A DNA stretch of 64,000 nucleotides, from positions 2,418,001-2,482,000 of the forward strand of contig ML978124.1 in NCBI GenBank assembly GCA_010015805.1, read 5' to 3'. The translations under genes and the position numbers were made by a program. The DNA comes from Rhizodiscina lignyota (Eukaryota; Ascomycota; Dothideomycetes; Aulographales; Rhizodiscinaceae). The notes under the pieces were generated by a model. That model did no database searches, was not told where the DNA came from, and saw nothing but the letters and a program-made list of their open reading frames with translations. Each line of letters begins with the position of its first letter. Position 1 is the first letter of the stretch. Below, piece after piece: positions 11,544-22,946 of this stretch.

Positions 11544-12602
11544 TCATGCGCCAACTTCTTGCAGGCTCTTGACAGTGTCAATGATGCACTGCTTCAAGGG
11601 TCGGTATTCAATGCCCAGAATGTTCCTGGTCTGGCTGTTGTCAAATCCATAGATGTCCCTTCGCAAGTCGGATTCGTAGTTGTTTGGCAGCTTCGTTGCG
11701 AGCTGTGGATACCCTTCCTTGATGGCGTCCGCGATAGCCGTATTGTCAACGTATCCCGCAGCACAGAAGAATCGCTTGCCGGCGGCCGCGGGGATCTCCA
11801 TGGCCTTGACGTGCGCCAGAGCAACGTCGCGCACATCGGCCCAGAGGAAATATCCAGTCGGAGCAAGGCCGTCCTTCATCTTTCCCAGTATCATGTCTCT
11901 GAGTCTCTCGTTCGACGTGTTCAGTGAGTCGAGCGAGTTCAGATAATGTACTGTTGGTCCCAGAACCAGAGTCGGCAGGATTGTGGCCACTTGGAAGTTG
12001 GGCCTCTCATTCTCCACAAACTCCCACGCAGCTTTCTCGGCATATGTCTTGCCGACCCGATAGGCGATGTTAGCACTCTCCTGAGCTTGCTCGAATCTGA
12101 CAGGATTCCAGCACGTCTCGTCGTAGATCTTCGGGGGGTTGAGGGCGTTGACCATTGCTGCAAAAGATGAGGTAATGACGACAATCTTGACAGTTGGTGC
12201 AGATGCCTTGATAGCCTTCAGAATTCCTGTCGTCCCAATAATTGCTGGCTCGATCAGGTCCTTCTTGAAGTCTGTGGGATGAAAGTGGAAGGGGCTTGCA
12301 GTATGCAGGACTGCTTCGAAGGGCAGATCCGACTTGACAGCATCCTTAAATGCATCTTCCTTCGCGATATCCTCAACTATGACATAGGAGACCCTGGATT
12401 TGGCATGATCGGGATGGCTGGACAGCATCTTCTTTCCTTTCTCATGTGATCTCACGGTGACGACAACATCGTGTCTGGTATTGTCAGTTTCCTAAATCTG
12501 ACGTCCGATAAAAACGAGTTCCGTTTCTTACCCATGCTGGAGAAGATAATCGAGACAGTGTGCAGCAATAAGACCGCTGCCGCCAGTCAGGAGGACCTTC
12601 AT
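11544..12602 (-). CDS. NAD(P)-dependent reductase, extended SDR (Gre2/dihydroflavonol-reductase-like)
   Basis: Exons 12602-12532 and 12474-11544 (intron 12475-12531, donor GTAAGA, acceptor CCAG) give 333 residues. The first exon supplies the nucleotide-binding loop TGGSGLIAAH at residues 6-15. The catalytic Tyr-x3-Lys is Y162-R-V-G-K166, preceded by the conserved strand VVITSS. The product matches the yeast Gre2/fungal ketoreductase group, soluble NADPH-dependent enzymes that reduce aldehydes and ketones such as methylglyoxal; the actual substrate cannot be read from sequence. It lies tail-to-tail with the HET gene, 165 bp away. Length is normal for the family (about 330-350). Confidence 0.9.
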
Positions 12603-14601
12603 CTTGTTTCTCTTGAAAGAACTTATTGATAGGTGTCGCAGATGTATTATGAGAAAGGTGACTTCGACGATTGGATGCAAACTGAAGGATGCTGCCTCCT
12701 CGTTGATGCGGAGAGCAAGACCTTAATATACTGCTCATCGAGCAATTGTGGTAGATGTTAAACTCCGTCATGACTGAAGGTTGGATCCCGGGTTTAGACT
12801 TAATTGCGGCTTTAGGAAATTAGACGTAGCTGCGGAGTTGGAAGGAACTTTGTTGTGACAATATCAAAGTCCTCCATGAGTTTCAATGAAAACACCGGAA
12901 TCGCCGTTGTCCATTTTCGGCGAACTTCGTCACACCTCCTCATCTTCCGCACCATAATTCCGCGCCTCTCAAAGTTCGTAAGAACAATCTATCGCCGTGC
13001 ACTCAGAGCCTCACCCATATGTACGGTAGCGGATCTGTATCGTGATGAACTCGTCCTGTGAGTCGGTTCGCGTGAAGATCTTTGAAAGCATCCCAGTTAT
13101 CGTAGCTTGCTTACTACTCATTTCTAATGCGAAAGCAGAGGTCTTCGTTGAACTCAACACCAGAACGAACGGCAAAACGCAAGTCTGATGCTGACGGCAT
13201 CAAGCTTTCGCTCGAAGAGGTAGTATTGCGCGCGATGGTGGACAGTAGGACTGAGGAGACCATGAAGGGTGTGACTCCTTGCCGGCTCTCTCCGTTTCTA
13301 CATCTGACATCCGACGATCCGTACCTTTTTATTCTCCTGGACATGTGCACAATCGATCTCATTTGGAGGAGATGAACAAGAAATACGATGATCATTTCCG
13401 AGATCATTACTCTGAGCCGGAGTAGACCACACACTGCTGCGGGTGTTCTTGGACTCCAAAGGTCCACTCCTCGGCGAGTTCGCTTGTCTGCCATTAGCAA
13501 AAGTCAACTAACGCAGCTTTTTCAATATTTGACTTTGTTATGTTTCATCAGTTCTCTAGTCCGTGAGTCGTCTTTCCATTCAGTCTCTTGAAGATGTGAA
13601 TATAATGGATGACGCTACACCGGTCGGCCTCTGTACCTACCGTCAGCGACCTCGTCCCAGGTGACAGTGACAGTACGAGGGCCGCAAAGGCGACATCGTT
13701 ACGAAAGCTGACCTTGTCCTCTTGGGGAATTGAACTGAAGAGCAGAATTGAGGTAGTCGCAGAAGCAAAGTATTCAAACGCCGTCTTCCATGTGCAATAG
13801 TTGACTCCAAATCGCAGGGAACTCTACCCTACTTCTCCCCTTCGAAAGCTAGAAAGTCCGCAAAGGGAACACGAAACGGGTAGAATGGATTTGCAGACTC
13901 GAAGCATTCTATCCTTGATAACAGGTGTAGTCGTCGCCACTGATTCTACCCGGAGACTCACTGGTTCTTATTTACTATGTCTGGTGTCTGAGACCGTCCC
14001 CGGGACTCCCGGCCATCATAGATGTCACTCTCGACCATGATATCGTAAGAAGCCGATCTAATTAATCTTTCACGGTGGACTACATGTGCCCAGCCGAGTA
14101 CGATCCAGTGCAAAAGAGTGGAGGGTGGAGAAAGCCAATGAGTTGTGTGGGCATCGAAACCAGTAGCAAAACCCATCGCGCCTCCGTCCTCACAGAGTCT
14201 CAGCTCTCGTTGCCTGCTGCATCATAGAGATGGGGCATTCAGCATGAGTACAAATCTTCAAATTGAGTTTCCATCTGCTACAAAAAATAGCACGCGGATA
14301 GTCAGTAGTATGATGTGTTAAATCACGCTGTCCGGCTATTGGCGGTTACATTCACAACGCTTCACGTTTTGACCTCCAGCGGAACACTTTGATAGGGGGT
14401 TTACGATACCACGGTTATTAGCGTAATTTAGATTAATTTGAGAAGAGTATATAAGCTTCCTACTCTCTTCCGAATCTCTCCTCCCTTCAACAACCTCCGA
14501 GATCAACACCTTTACAAGCGTCTCTCACTTCTCACTACAACCTCTTCACTCAACCCTCTATCATCAAACCGAGTCTTCAAAGTCAACTGCCTCTACTCAA
14601 A
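12603..14601. other. Intergenic region and promoter of the small secreted protein gene
   Basis: About 2 kb with no recognisable gene from 12603 to about 14250; the overlapping frames at 13114-13500 do not resemble a known family. From 14280 the DNA becomes AT-rich, ending in a TATA box and a CT- and CAA-rich leader that precede the start at 14602, as in strongly expressed fungal genes. Confidence 0.55.
14448..14454 (+). promoter_or_regulatory. TATA box of the small secreted protein gene
   Basis: TATATAA about 150 bp before the ATG at 14602, followed by a pyrimidine-rich leader. Spacing and context fit a strong TATA-type fungal promoter. Confidence 0.55.
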
Positions 14602-14895
14602 ATGAAGGTCAACTTCCTCAACATGGCGCTCCTCGCCGCCTTCGTTCCCGCTGTTCTGGCAGGCCCCGTTGCCACGCCCACTTCTCCAGCACCCTCGCTT
14701 ACTGAGCTCACTGACCGTAGCGCACCTGTATGTGTTGCGCCGGATGAGAATAACATTATGATTCTAACGTCACTGTAGTGCCGCATCCAGGGGTCGCTCT
14801 GCCAGGAGGACAACCAGTGCTGCACTGGCCAGTGCACCGAGCCCGTCCCGACGTACAACTGGTTCTTCGGAGTTGTCATCGGAGGCTGCCTCTAA
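14602..14895 (+). CDS. Small secreted cysteine-rich protein (knottin-like, effector-type)
   Basis: Exons 14602-14727 and 14779-14895 give 80 residues; the 51-nt intron has donor GTATGT, branch TTCTAAC and acceptor TGTAG. The first 20 residues (MKVNFLNMALLAAFVPAVLA) form a signal peptide. A Pro/Thr linker follows, and then all six cysteines fall in exon 2 with spacing C-x6-C-x5-C-C-x3-C-x17-C, the order of an inhibitor-cystine-knot fold but with a long last loop. The intron separates the secretion leader from the cysteine module exactly. Size, leader and cysteine pattern are those of candidate fungal effectors or antimicrobial peptides; no specific homologue is recognised, so activity is unknown. 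The TATA box and CT/CAA leader suggest high expression. Confidence 0.85.
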
Positions 14896-15396
14896 AGCAA
14901 TGACTCTTCAAACACTATCGGACCTTTTGATCGAGGATTGAATGAAATCGGAGTTGGCGGTTATCTGGGAATGAGTGGGTTTGGATGGGAATTACGCACA
15001 CCAGTGAATCAGGGAACGGGGAAACCAACTACGGCACAAGACAGTGACATGTCCATCCCTGGAAGTCTACACTTTTAGTTAGCTGCAGTCTAGCTAGGAA
15101 TGGCAGGAAATTCAACTGGTGACATGCATTATCTTTGAAATAATTCCGCGTGCTGTGTTACCTTTGCATAACCCGTGAACTTTTCGTGTTAATTTGAGAT
15201 ACCCTTCGGTGTGGGTCTAAGAACTCTTTAAGCTCAAAATGAGTATCGCAGCAATCTCTATACTGGCGGACAAGTCACTAGTGACCACCGCAGGTCCCAA
15301 TCGCTGAAGTAGATGCTAAGAAGACATACCCAAACTATCGTTCGGAATTTCATTGCGTGTTCAAACTTCTTCAGGATCTCTATGTACTCGTCGACT
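14896..15396. other. Intergenic, no gene seen
   Basis: About 500 bp between the converging small-secreted-protein and ALG10 genes. It should hold both 3' untranslated regions; nothing else is recognised. Confidence 0.5.
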
Positions 15397-17316
15397 CTAC
15401 CACATGAAGCGCTGTATATTTCCTGGCTCCTGCGGCCAGCTGAACCCACGGTACAAGAACATGTATCCCGTTGCAGCATTGATGGCGAAGAACCATAGAG
15501 TTTCTAACCACAAGCGGTGATCATGCTCTTGAAGAGCGTCTACCAATCCCTCTTGAGCGGCTCCGTGCGGACTCCCGTTCTTCGCACGAGTCGGATTTCT
15601 GCCTGATGTCGCAGCAAAGCGATAAGCTGGTACATGCAACCGCCAGACAACCCACGGGATAATGAAGTATCGCGGCTCAACTAGGGGCGCCGTAACAAGA
15701 GACAGCGCTGTTGATGCGAGCCACACAATGACAAAGCTCGCATTGCAACTGCCATCGCTCCGAGTCGCGGTCTGTTTTGCTATATCCTGGCCTTTCTTGA
15801 CACATTTCTCTTCTTTCCTCGGTATCTCTGACGCTTCCGAGCCGCCGAGAGCATTAATGCTCAAGTAGGCGCAGAGAACGTATGTCGGAGCTGCGCCGTA
15901 TTTTGTGAAACCATTTCGAAGCAATATCCGGAAGACGTAGAACATGTAATGCCTGTTGTCCGCGAGTGTGAAAGGATGCACAATAGTGTTAACGCGAATC
16001 ACGAGTGCCGCAATCGCCGAGAAGGCCGCGAATATGCAAAGTCGAGGTAAGTTCGTTTTGGCTTCCTTTGACCGGGGGCTGAGACCGGGAGCGCGGGATA
16101 GGAGATGCAACGCGAGACGCAAAGCGCTCGGAAGCATTAGCGGGAAAGAGAAGAACACAAAGTAGGGCCAGATGTATAGCATCTGCGGGAGATGAATTGT
16201 TGCGACATGATTTGACTTGTCGCCTGGTGTCTTGAAGTTAGCTTTTCAGATTGTGATGAACTTGGGTGACCTGCATACCAAGTACTACGCCACCGTTCCA
16301 CAAAACGAAACAAGCAAAGATGCCCAGGATGAAGCCATACTGCAGAAGAGCAGGTACAACACGTCTGAGGTTCCTTAACGTGGCGACTATAATAGACGCT
16401 GTGGTAAGAAGGTAGTCTGTCAGGGAAGTCAGAAACTCGTCGGTGACTGTAGCATCTAGTCACTTACCCTCAAGGGTAGCTTCAATAATTGGAGGATCAT
16501 ATACACTGCCTTCTGTCCAAGCCTGCTTCAATACACGAGACGACAGCTGCATCAATGATTCACTGTCTCTACGACGAGCTCCAGCAGGGGAGTGTTGCAA
16601 TGTGGAAATAACAGTGAGTCCGGCAGGAAAGACTGCAACCCAAAAGATGTTGGTTTGTCTGATAGTGAGACTACAGAGTGCCCATGCGATTTGCGAGGGC
16701 GAGAACAGCTTGGCCTTCGAGGATTCCGCCATGTAACACCAATAGAAGCTGAGAACGAGCAACGTGGATGCTATGTCCGTGTAGTAGAGTCCGGAGAAGA
16801 AGAACAGCAGCGGAAATAGCGTTATGTTGAATGCGCTGTGGGCGTCATTCAGAGCCTGCGTCAAAGAGTTCCGAGGAGTTGTGCCGTTCGCTCTCCGCAA
16901 TTCCAGAATCCAATGCGCTACGATGCCAACTGCACCAAGTAGTCCCATATTCACAGCGCGAAGATTATAGACAGTGCAGCCGTCGCCTACCCATCTCAAC
17001 GGAATTGAGAGAACATATCTGTAAAGAATTAGACATCATTATGGGTAGATATAGGGTATTCCCTCACAGCCCAGGGGGAGTTGTGATCTTTGGATCCCAT
17101 TGACTCAATTTGCCATCACAATAAGCTTGAGCTTGCCGGAGATGGAAGACTTCATCCTAGAAACAACTGTTAGATATATCCTACTCATATTACAAAGCTT
17201 TGGTGGAGTACCAGGTAAGGGGCTGGAACGATGGCAGACACCAGCTTGTACCAATATCCAGCAAAGATCGTGCATAAGAAGAAAAGAAGGGGAAACAAAA
17301 CGAGAATATTCATCAT
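15397..17316 (-). CDS. ALG10: Dol-P-Glc:Glc2Man9GlcNAc2-PP-Dol alpha-1,2-glucosyltransferase
   Basis: Five exons (17316-17212, 17156-17068, 17018-16468, 16416-16279, 16223-15397) give 569 residues; introns are 49-55 nt. The enzyme adds the last glucose to the lipid-linked N-glycan precursor in the ER lumen. The family landmarks occur in order: VPAPYLDEVFH across the first junction, [60 protein letters not shown] across the last junction, [15 protein letters not shown], and the C-terminal [13 protein letters not shown]. The protein is strongly hydrophobic with many membrane spans, as expected. Splice sites were chosen to keep these motifs; the first donor (GTACTC) is weak but the resulting join is the conserved one. 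Length is usual for filamentous fungi. It shares a 336-bp promoter with PSF2. Confidence 0.95.
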
Positions 17317-17652
17317 TTATGGATTTGAGGCGCTTAACAGTGATATCTTCTTCAGTCCATTGCGAATGAGCTCCTTCGAAGACGCCTGGCAAAAGATTGA
17401 AGCAGTAGTTGGATGGCGAGAGACGAGGTCCCCCGTTGGAGATGTTTGATTATTAAAGTAACTTCTAAAGTCTCTGATTGCTTCTCATGTCAGGTCTTTA
17501 GATCTTTGAAGAAGACGCCACTTCTTTTTCAAGATGTATTCCTCTAGCTGGCCTAATTCGATTGGATCGGATGAACTTCGGACGACGCGACGCATTGTAC
17601 AAAGCGCGAACTTCATCAAACGCACCAACTCCACATCTCCTCGCAATCAACC
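17317..17652. promoter_or_regulatory. Bidirectional promoter of ALG10 and PSF2
   Basis: The 336 bp between the two divergent start codons. An MCB-like ACGCGA lies at 17585-17590, 63-68 bp before the PSF2 start, a plausible S-phase element for a replication gene. No TATA box is evident. Confidence 0.55.
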
Positions 17653-18524
17653 ATGGCGCTACCATTACCGCGAGGCTTGACGCCTCCCGAAGTTGCTTTT
17701 ATCTGTGAAATGGAACTCGTCACCGTCATACCGCGACAGCGACTTGACGCACTCGAATTGCTTGGGGTGAGTTAACCCTCAAACCCACGCGTCGTACGTG
17801 TAAAACTCAGTGCTGGACGCGTTTGCACTTTGCTAACCGAAATACTATCTTCTAGGGGCCGACACCTGCTCTGCGACCGCCTCATAGAAACAATATCCCC
17901 CTCTGGCTCGCGTTGCTTCTGAAGCGCCAGCGACGCGCCAATATCGTCCCACCTCCATGGCTACAACCCGCCGCACTCTCTGCGATCCTCGAATTCGAGA
18001 CTAAACATGCTAAGGATGTCTTCTCTCCACCGCCGAAACTCCCTCCATCTGCAGACGGATCCAACATGACGAGTCCCCCATTCCTGCCTTCATCTACAGC
18101 AGATGCACCGCCCGATGCTCTTCCTTACCACTGGCTTGAACTCGGAGAGATGCTCCTTAACGCGGCACCAGATGATTTTGAGGAGCCAGATCAAGTAAGA
18201 AGACTGATGCGTGATTTAAGAGAAGTGAGAATGGCAAAGCTACGGGCAGGCGTCGACGTTCTTGATGCAGGAGGCGGGGTAAAGATGAATGGCGTTGGTG
18301 GCATGGAGGTCGCTGAGGGGAGAGCCTTCATCGGAGGGGTGATTGATGGACTGAGGTATGCGTACTTTTTTGAGAAAGCACGATGTGCACTTGGCGATAC
18401 TGATAGTTGTTACAGAAAGATTGGAGCATCAAGAGAACAGAGCAGGCGTGAAGGCGAGGCGGACGGTGGTGCAAATGGATACGGACGGACCGCAGACTAC
18501 GATGACGACGAGATGGACGTATGA
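17653..18524 (+). CDS. PSF2: GINS complex subunit Psf2 (DNA replication)
   Basis: Exons 17653-17766, 17856-18355 and 18416-18524 give 240 residues. Psf2 is part of the four-subunit GINS complex that joins Cdc45 and Mcm2-7 in the replicative helicase in the nucleus. Landmarks are [20 protein letters not shown] (near residues 50-70) and [12 protein letters not shown] followed by [20 protein letters not shown] linker of about 30 residues between these blocks is Pro/Ser-rich. The third exon encodes a polar, acidic tail ending DYDDDEMDV. Intron 2 (60 nt) is a multiple of three without stops, so its retention would not break the frame. An ACGCGA element lies 63-68 bp upstream of the start. Confidence 0.95.
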
Positions 18525-21500
18525 TACTGCGCCTAAATTCGACGAGCTGTCAGCTCTGGGGTTCTGCTGGGGGAGTGTTTCGTCAAGCTCCAGCAGAACT
18601 GACAGAAGCCCGCAGGGAGTGGCATCCGACTCCATAATGGGTGATGTCCGCCACCAACTGCAGTGTCGATCCTCCGCACGGTAAGGCTCCAACTGTCGCA
18701 TCATGTCGACTCGAGCTCCAATGCACCCAGTGGGGTTGATCAGTTGTAGGCGTTTCTAGCCACGCCACGCGGGGAGAAAACCGCCAGATCCAGAAACATC
18801 GATCCTGAAGCAAGCTCGTCCAGGTTGGGTTGGAGATATGGAGACACAACTTGACAGGTCCCTTGCGTCTATCTACGTACACCAGGTGAGACGAGTGGAG
18901 CTGATGCGTACATCACATGTGGTAAGAGTCAGCAGATGCTGTAGATATAATCCTAAGCGAAGCAATGTCACGCTTAAACTTGTCCAGTCTCGCAACTTGC
19001 CGAGGGACCCTGAACTTTGCCATCTGATGGCCTGAACGTCAAATGCTTCAAAGATGCTTTTCACCCTGGGGACTGTTGAAACGTGAAACACTTCATCTGT
19101 GCCTCGGCCTTGCTGACGTTTTCCAAACCTCGCACGCTCCCTTCAAGATTTTGACGTTTCGAGGTTCGTGACCTAAGAAAATAACTCGCAGGGTATTTCC
19201 GGAGGCCGCTGGATCCGCATTGAACAACGTGGCAGCCACGATGGGTGATTGCTGTGTGAGGTAATGCGAACGCTAGTTAGACTTCTTACCTGAGGGCACT
19301 CTGAGAAAAGTCTATTTGAACGAAAAGAGAAAGAAGACTCCGTCGCCAGGGCATGAATCAAAAACTCAAAGACTGCTTTGCATGTGGGGTGCACGATTCA
19401 TGCAGTTCAAATTCAATGCTCAGAGCTCTCCGCATCCGGACAACGTGGGTGCTCAAACAAGCATAGCACGGGAAGAACGTCAAGGGACTTTACGGAGCGG
19501 CTTCCTGTCCGGAATACCTCCCCGAAGCAGTGAAGCACACTGGAAAGGCCTAGGTTTATTATTGCATGGTTCGTGCAAAAAGGTTACCTGGCAGCCTGGT
19601 AGCCTGGTTAGCACCTATACCCACTGCAGGAGGTAGGAGCTATATCCAAGCGACGTATCATTCCATGCCCACGAGCATGATCGTACCACATCAATGCCGT
19701 TCAGATAGCCTCATGCACAGTAGTAGCAATTCCATCTACAAATTCCAGCCCGCTTTGCCAAGTTCCAGGCTGAGCTGCGTGCGCACGCGGTTCGGAGATT
19801 TCAGAAGCGGGAAGCTGCGGAGAAAATTGCCCACGCGGCATTAGAGATGACATTCTCAACGACGGCTGGGCTGTGGGACTGCACCTGTAGCGTGATTTTG
19901 GGAGGATCACGATCGTGCGTTCGACGAGACTGCGGGAAGTCCCCCGCATTTCAGGCTGAACCGTTAGTTGGGTTCTTTCTGGACTTCCGATGGAATGTGC
20001 AAAACAGTTTCATGGTTTATGATCTGAGGTACATAGAGACTAGCGATAAGGGCAAGACTCGGATCATGAATGAAGCCCTGATGCCGAAATGGGAGTGATC
20101 AGTGCCGATTGAAAGCCAAATTGGTGAAGGAAGAGAAGCCTGATATCGGTCACTTAGCCTAAATGGTAAGCTTTGTCTGGTCCGAGCGATTTCTAATGGA
20201 AAGAGAAACCCGTTACGGCTTCGACGCGCTTCTCACGCGACTCATGGAAGAGGGTTGAATAATGTGAATTCCTTTTGTTGACTCGATGGAGGAAGCATTG
20301 TATTCCTTCACAACGATCAATCGTGGAGTTGGACGAAGCTAGACGTCCAAGTCGGAAGGATAAAGCCGCACATGGCACAACCAGTTCCTCGGGCCCAGAG
20401 TCGCGAATTCCCAAGCTCAACAAGTGCCGTGACGATTCCATCACGTTCCTTTCGATAAAAGCCCAGTGTGAAAGTCGCGTGAAATTGGCGTCTGCATCCC
20501 AAAGGGCTGGGCATCTGCCGCGCGTGTGGGCCGCTCGAAAGAGCAACTCGTAACTGCGATATTCCCTGCGAGTCTGCACGACGGCAGCTAAATCGCACGC
20601 CTACTGCAGGATGGTGCAGATGGCGTAGATCACTATCTTTTTCCCCGTCCAAGCCAATCAGCACTGGTAGAATTCAATAAATACTTTGTTTCGCCAAAAG
20701 GAAAGGGGACAGGGAAGGTGACATCTGGTCGTCAAGCAGTTGTCGGGGAGAGAGCTGTGGTCGTGAACGGTATGGCGAGTCTCGAGATGACAATCTTAAC
20801 CCCGCTACCATATCTGCTGCCATGTGGAACATCGAATCAGAACGTGCAAGTCTTCCATTTCATATCTTCTCAGCTAACCACCGCCCGATCACGCGCGCGT
20901 GGTTCCTGCAGCGGGAAGGAATCGGCCATTGCGAAGAGAGCACAGCTTGGCCCCTCTGCCAAAAAATCTCCGTGCAACAGGCCTGGAGTCGTCAAAAATA
21001 AACGGCGGATCAGAAAAAGAAAGGCCGCAGGTTGGGGGCTTTTGAGGGGAGGCCGCTTGCAATGCCGTGAAGTCACGGAGGTTGCGCCGGCTAGAAACAA
21101 GCGAATGGGTTGACGCCATGACCAGCCGACAATTTCATTCTGCTCCGATCGAAACTTCGAGTCAGCGCGCTCCCATCTCTTCGGGACCAACAGGACTCGC
21201 CCTCTACGCTCCCAATACTCGTGCAGCGGTTGCGTGCGTTCAGCGAGTGGACGCAGCTGTAGAAGGTCAGCTCGACGATGAAACCCCACGTTACAGCTGT
21301 AGGAGAAATTAGAGTAATCTATTCTCCGAGTATGACCATGTGATGCTTGCCAACACGTCTTGAAGCCCAATAACGAAGACGAAGGCCGACGCTCCGCGTT
21401 GCTTGGTCAAAGATTAGCCCGCCAGGGCCCAACAGGAGGTTTTAGCGCAGACGAACGGCAGCCCCATTTCTGCACGCCGGCTTGGCCTCTGCCCTCGCCA

Positions 21501-22946
21501 CGGCCACAGTGATGTTAAGCCGTGATGGGATGGACGACCGCGCGGAAAGAGTCGCCGCACGCCAGACCCTCCAGTGGCTCTGTGCGTCCATGTGAGGTTT
21601 CGACACTACGGCCAGAAGAGCTGTGATGCTCCTCGCACGGCCCCGGCCAGTGATGACAACCCCAGTCCCCGGATGGGGCCACGAGGGAGGATCCATGTGT
21701 TCGAGCAGCAGGGCCGCATAGAGAAAGGCGCTGGTGGTAAGCAGGCATGTAGGGGAATAGGGGTTGGCGATCCACGCTGCAGACGACTCGACACGAAGTC
21801 GAAAGCAGCCATGTCGCCGGCGGGTGGGTTGCGAGGCGGAGGTGGATATGAAAGTGGCGTTAGATGCACTCACTCCACCAACGCCTACGCCGGCACAGGC
21901 TTGCGATCCTGCGCGAGGATCAAGCTTCTCAGCCGTGTGCCCCGGAGAGCGAGAGGTAGCGTGTGTTTTTCGCTGAGCAACAGGCACAGACGGCGTGCAG
22001 GCCCTCATCCCATAGTGCTCCGGGGTAGGTCGCGCGCGAGCGAAGTTAGACTTCGTCTCTCCCTCTGACATCCGTACCTGACGTCCGCCTGTAACCACCA
22101 CGGTCCTTACAGAACGCAGCTTACGAGCGTGTCGTCAAACCTTCCATTCCGCCGGCACCCACCGTTGGCGCACGAGGGCGAAAGGCGCTGGACGAGGATT
22201 CTGGCTGACAGTGCTTCTCTCGAGGCTGGACCCCGGACGCCTGGCACGCGCTGCACACTGAGCGTCGAGCGAGTGCAGTCTGCCAACCTCACAATTCCAC
22301 CTCGCCGCATTATTTGCAACCTCTCTTCTGGAATTCGGCGCTATTCAAGCATAACTGCTTGCCCGGACTCGCTGTCCCGCCAGAGCTGTCGGACGTTGCA
22401 GCTCAAACGGATCGTGTCACAGGCAACGCTCCCGAAGCGCCTTCGAAAACAACTCCCAGACGTGGTGATGCTCGTCATATAGCGTCACTCTCAATAACGC
22501 AAAGCCTAAGAAACAAACGACGCTCGGCCCCTCAGCTATTGCTTGTCGTCATACTGTACAATAGAGCTTTGTGCGCGGTAAAGAGCCTGGAAAGTGTTCG
22601 CGTGCAGTGGGAATGCTGTGCGTCTGCTCATTCTTCATCGAACCCAAGCAAGAGGCAAGTGCATTCCGCATCGAAGTCACGCTCCACTCTCGCTCTAATT
22701 CTCTGTTTAGACATAAACATACTATCGCTACCGAGGGACATCGCGCATCTGAAAACGCTTTGGCTCAATTGACATCACCGTCGCGTCGCCAGCCGACATA
22801 GGCAGCGTTCAGTGCCCGTCGCAGCTTCCGCGGACTCCAACAATCGTTCGATAAAAGCTCCGACCACCTTCTGGACTGGCTTTCGCACCACCAATGCATC
22901 GAAGGCCACCGTCTGGTGCTAGAAGACACCGCTGACCAGAATTCAA
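18525..22946. other. Long gene-poor interval upstream of the RasGEF gene
   Basis: About 4.4 kb with no gene I can support. From about 21400 to 22300 the DNA is GC-rich and open frames occur on both strands (for example 21442-22101 minus and 21574-22068 plus), which is what GC-rich DNA gives by chance. The last few hundred bases are likely a long leader of the exchange-factor gene and contain a short upstream ORF. A lncRNA or a very long 5' leader is possible but not shown. Confidence 0.45.
22894..22935 (+). promoter_or_regulatory. Upstream ORF in the leader of the RasGEF gene
   Basis: A 13-codon ORF with its stop TGA ends 11 bases before the main ATG at 22947. Its ATG context (CCACCAATGC) is acceptable, so scanning ribosomes could use it and dampen or regulate translation of the exchange factor. 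Confidence 0.45.

Noticed and set aside
16447-16467. 21-nt intron in ALG10 using the first CTACAG acceptor
   Set aside because: Too short to splice; the acceptor at 16417 gives a 51-nt intron and the conserved reading EDYLLTT.
21442-22101. 219-codon minus-strand frame in a GC-rich stretch
   Set aside because: A 164-codon plus-strand frame overlaps it; GC-rich DNA has few stops. Composition is low-complexity and no family is recognised.
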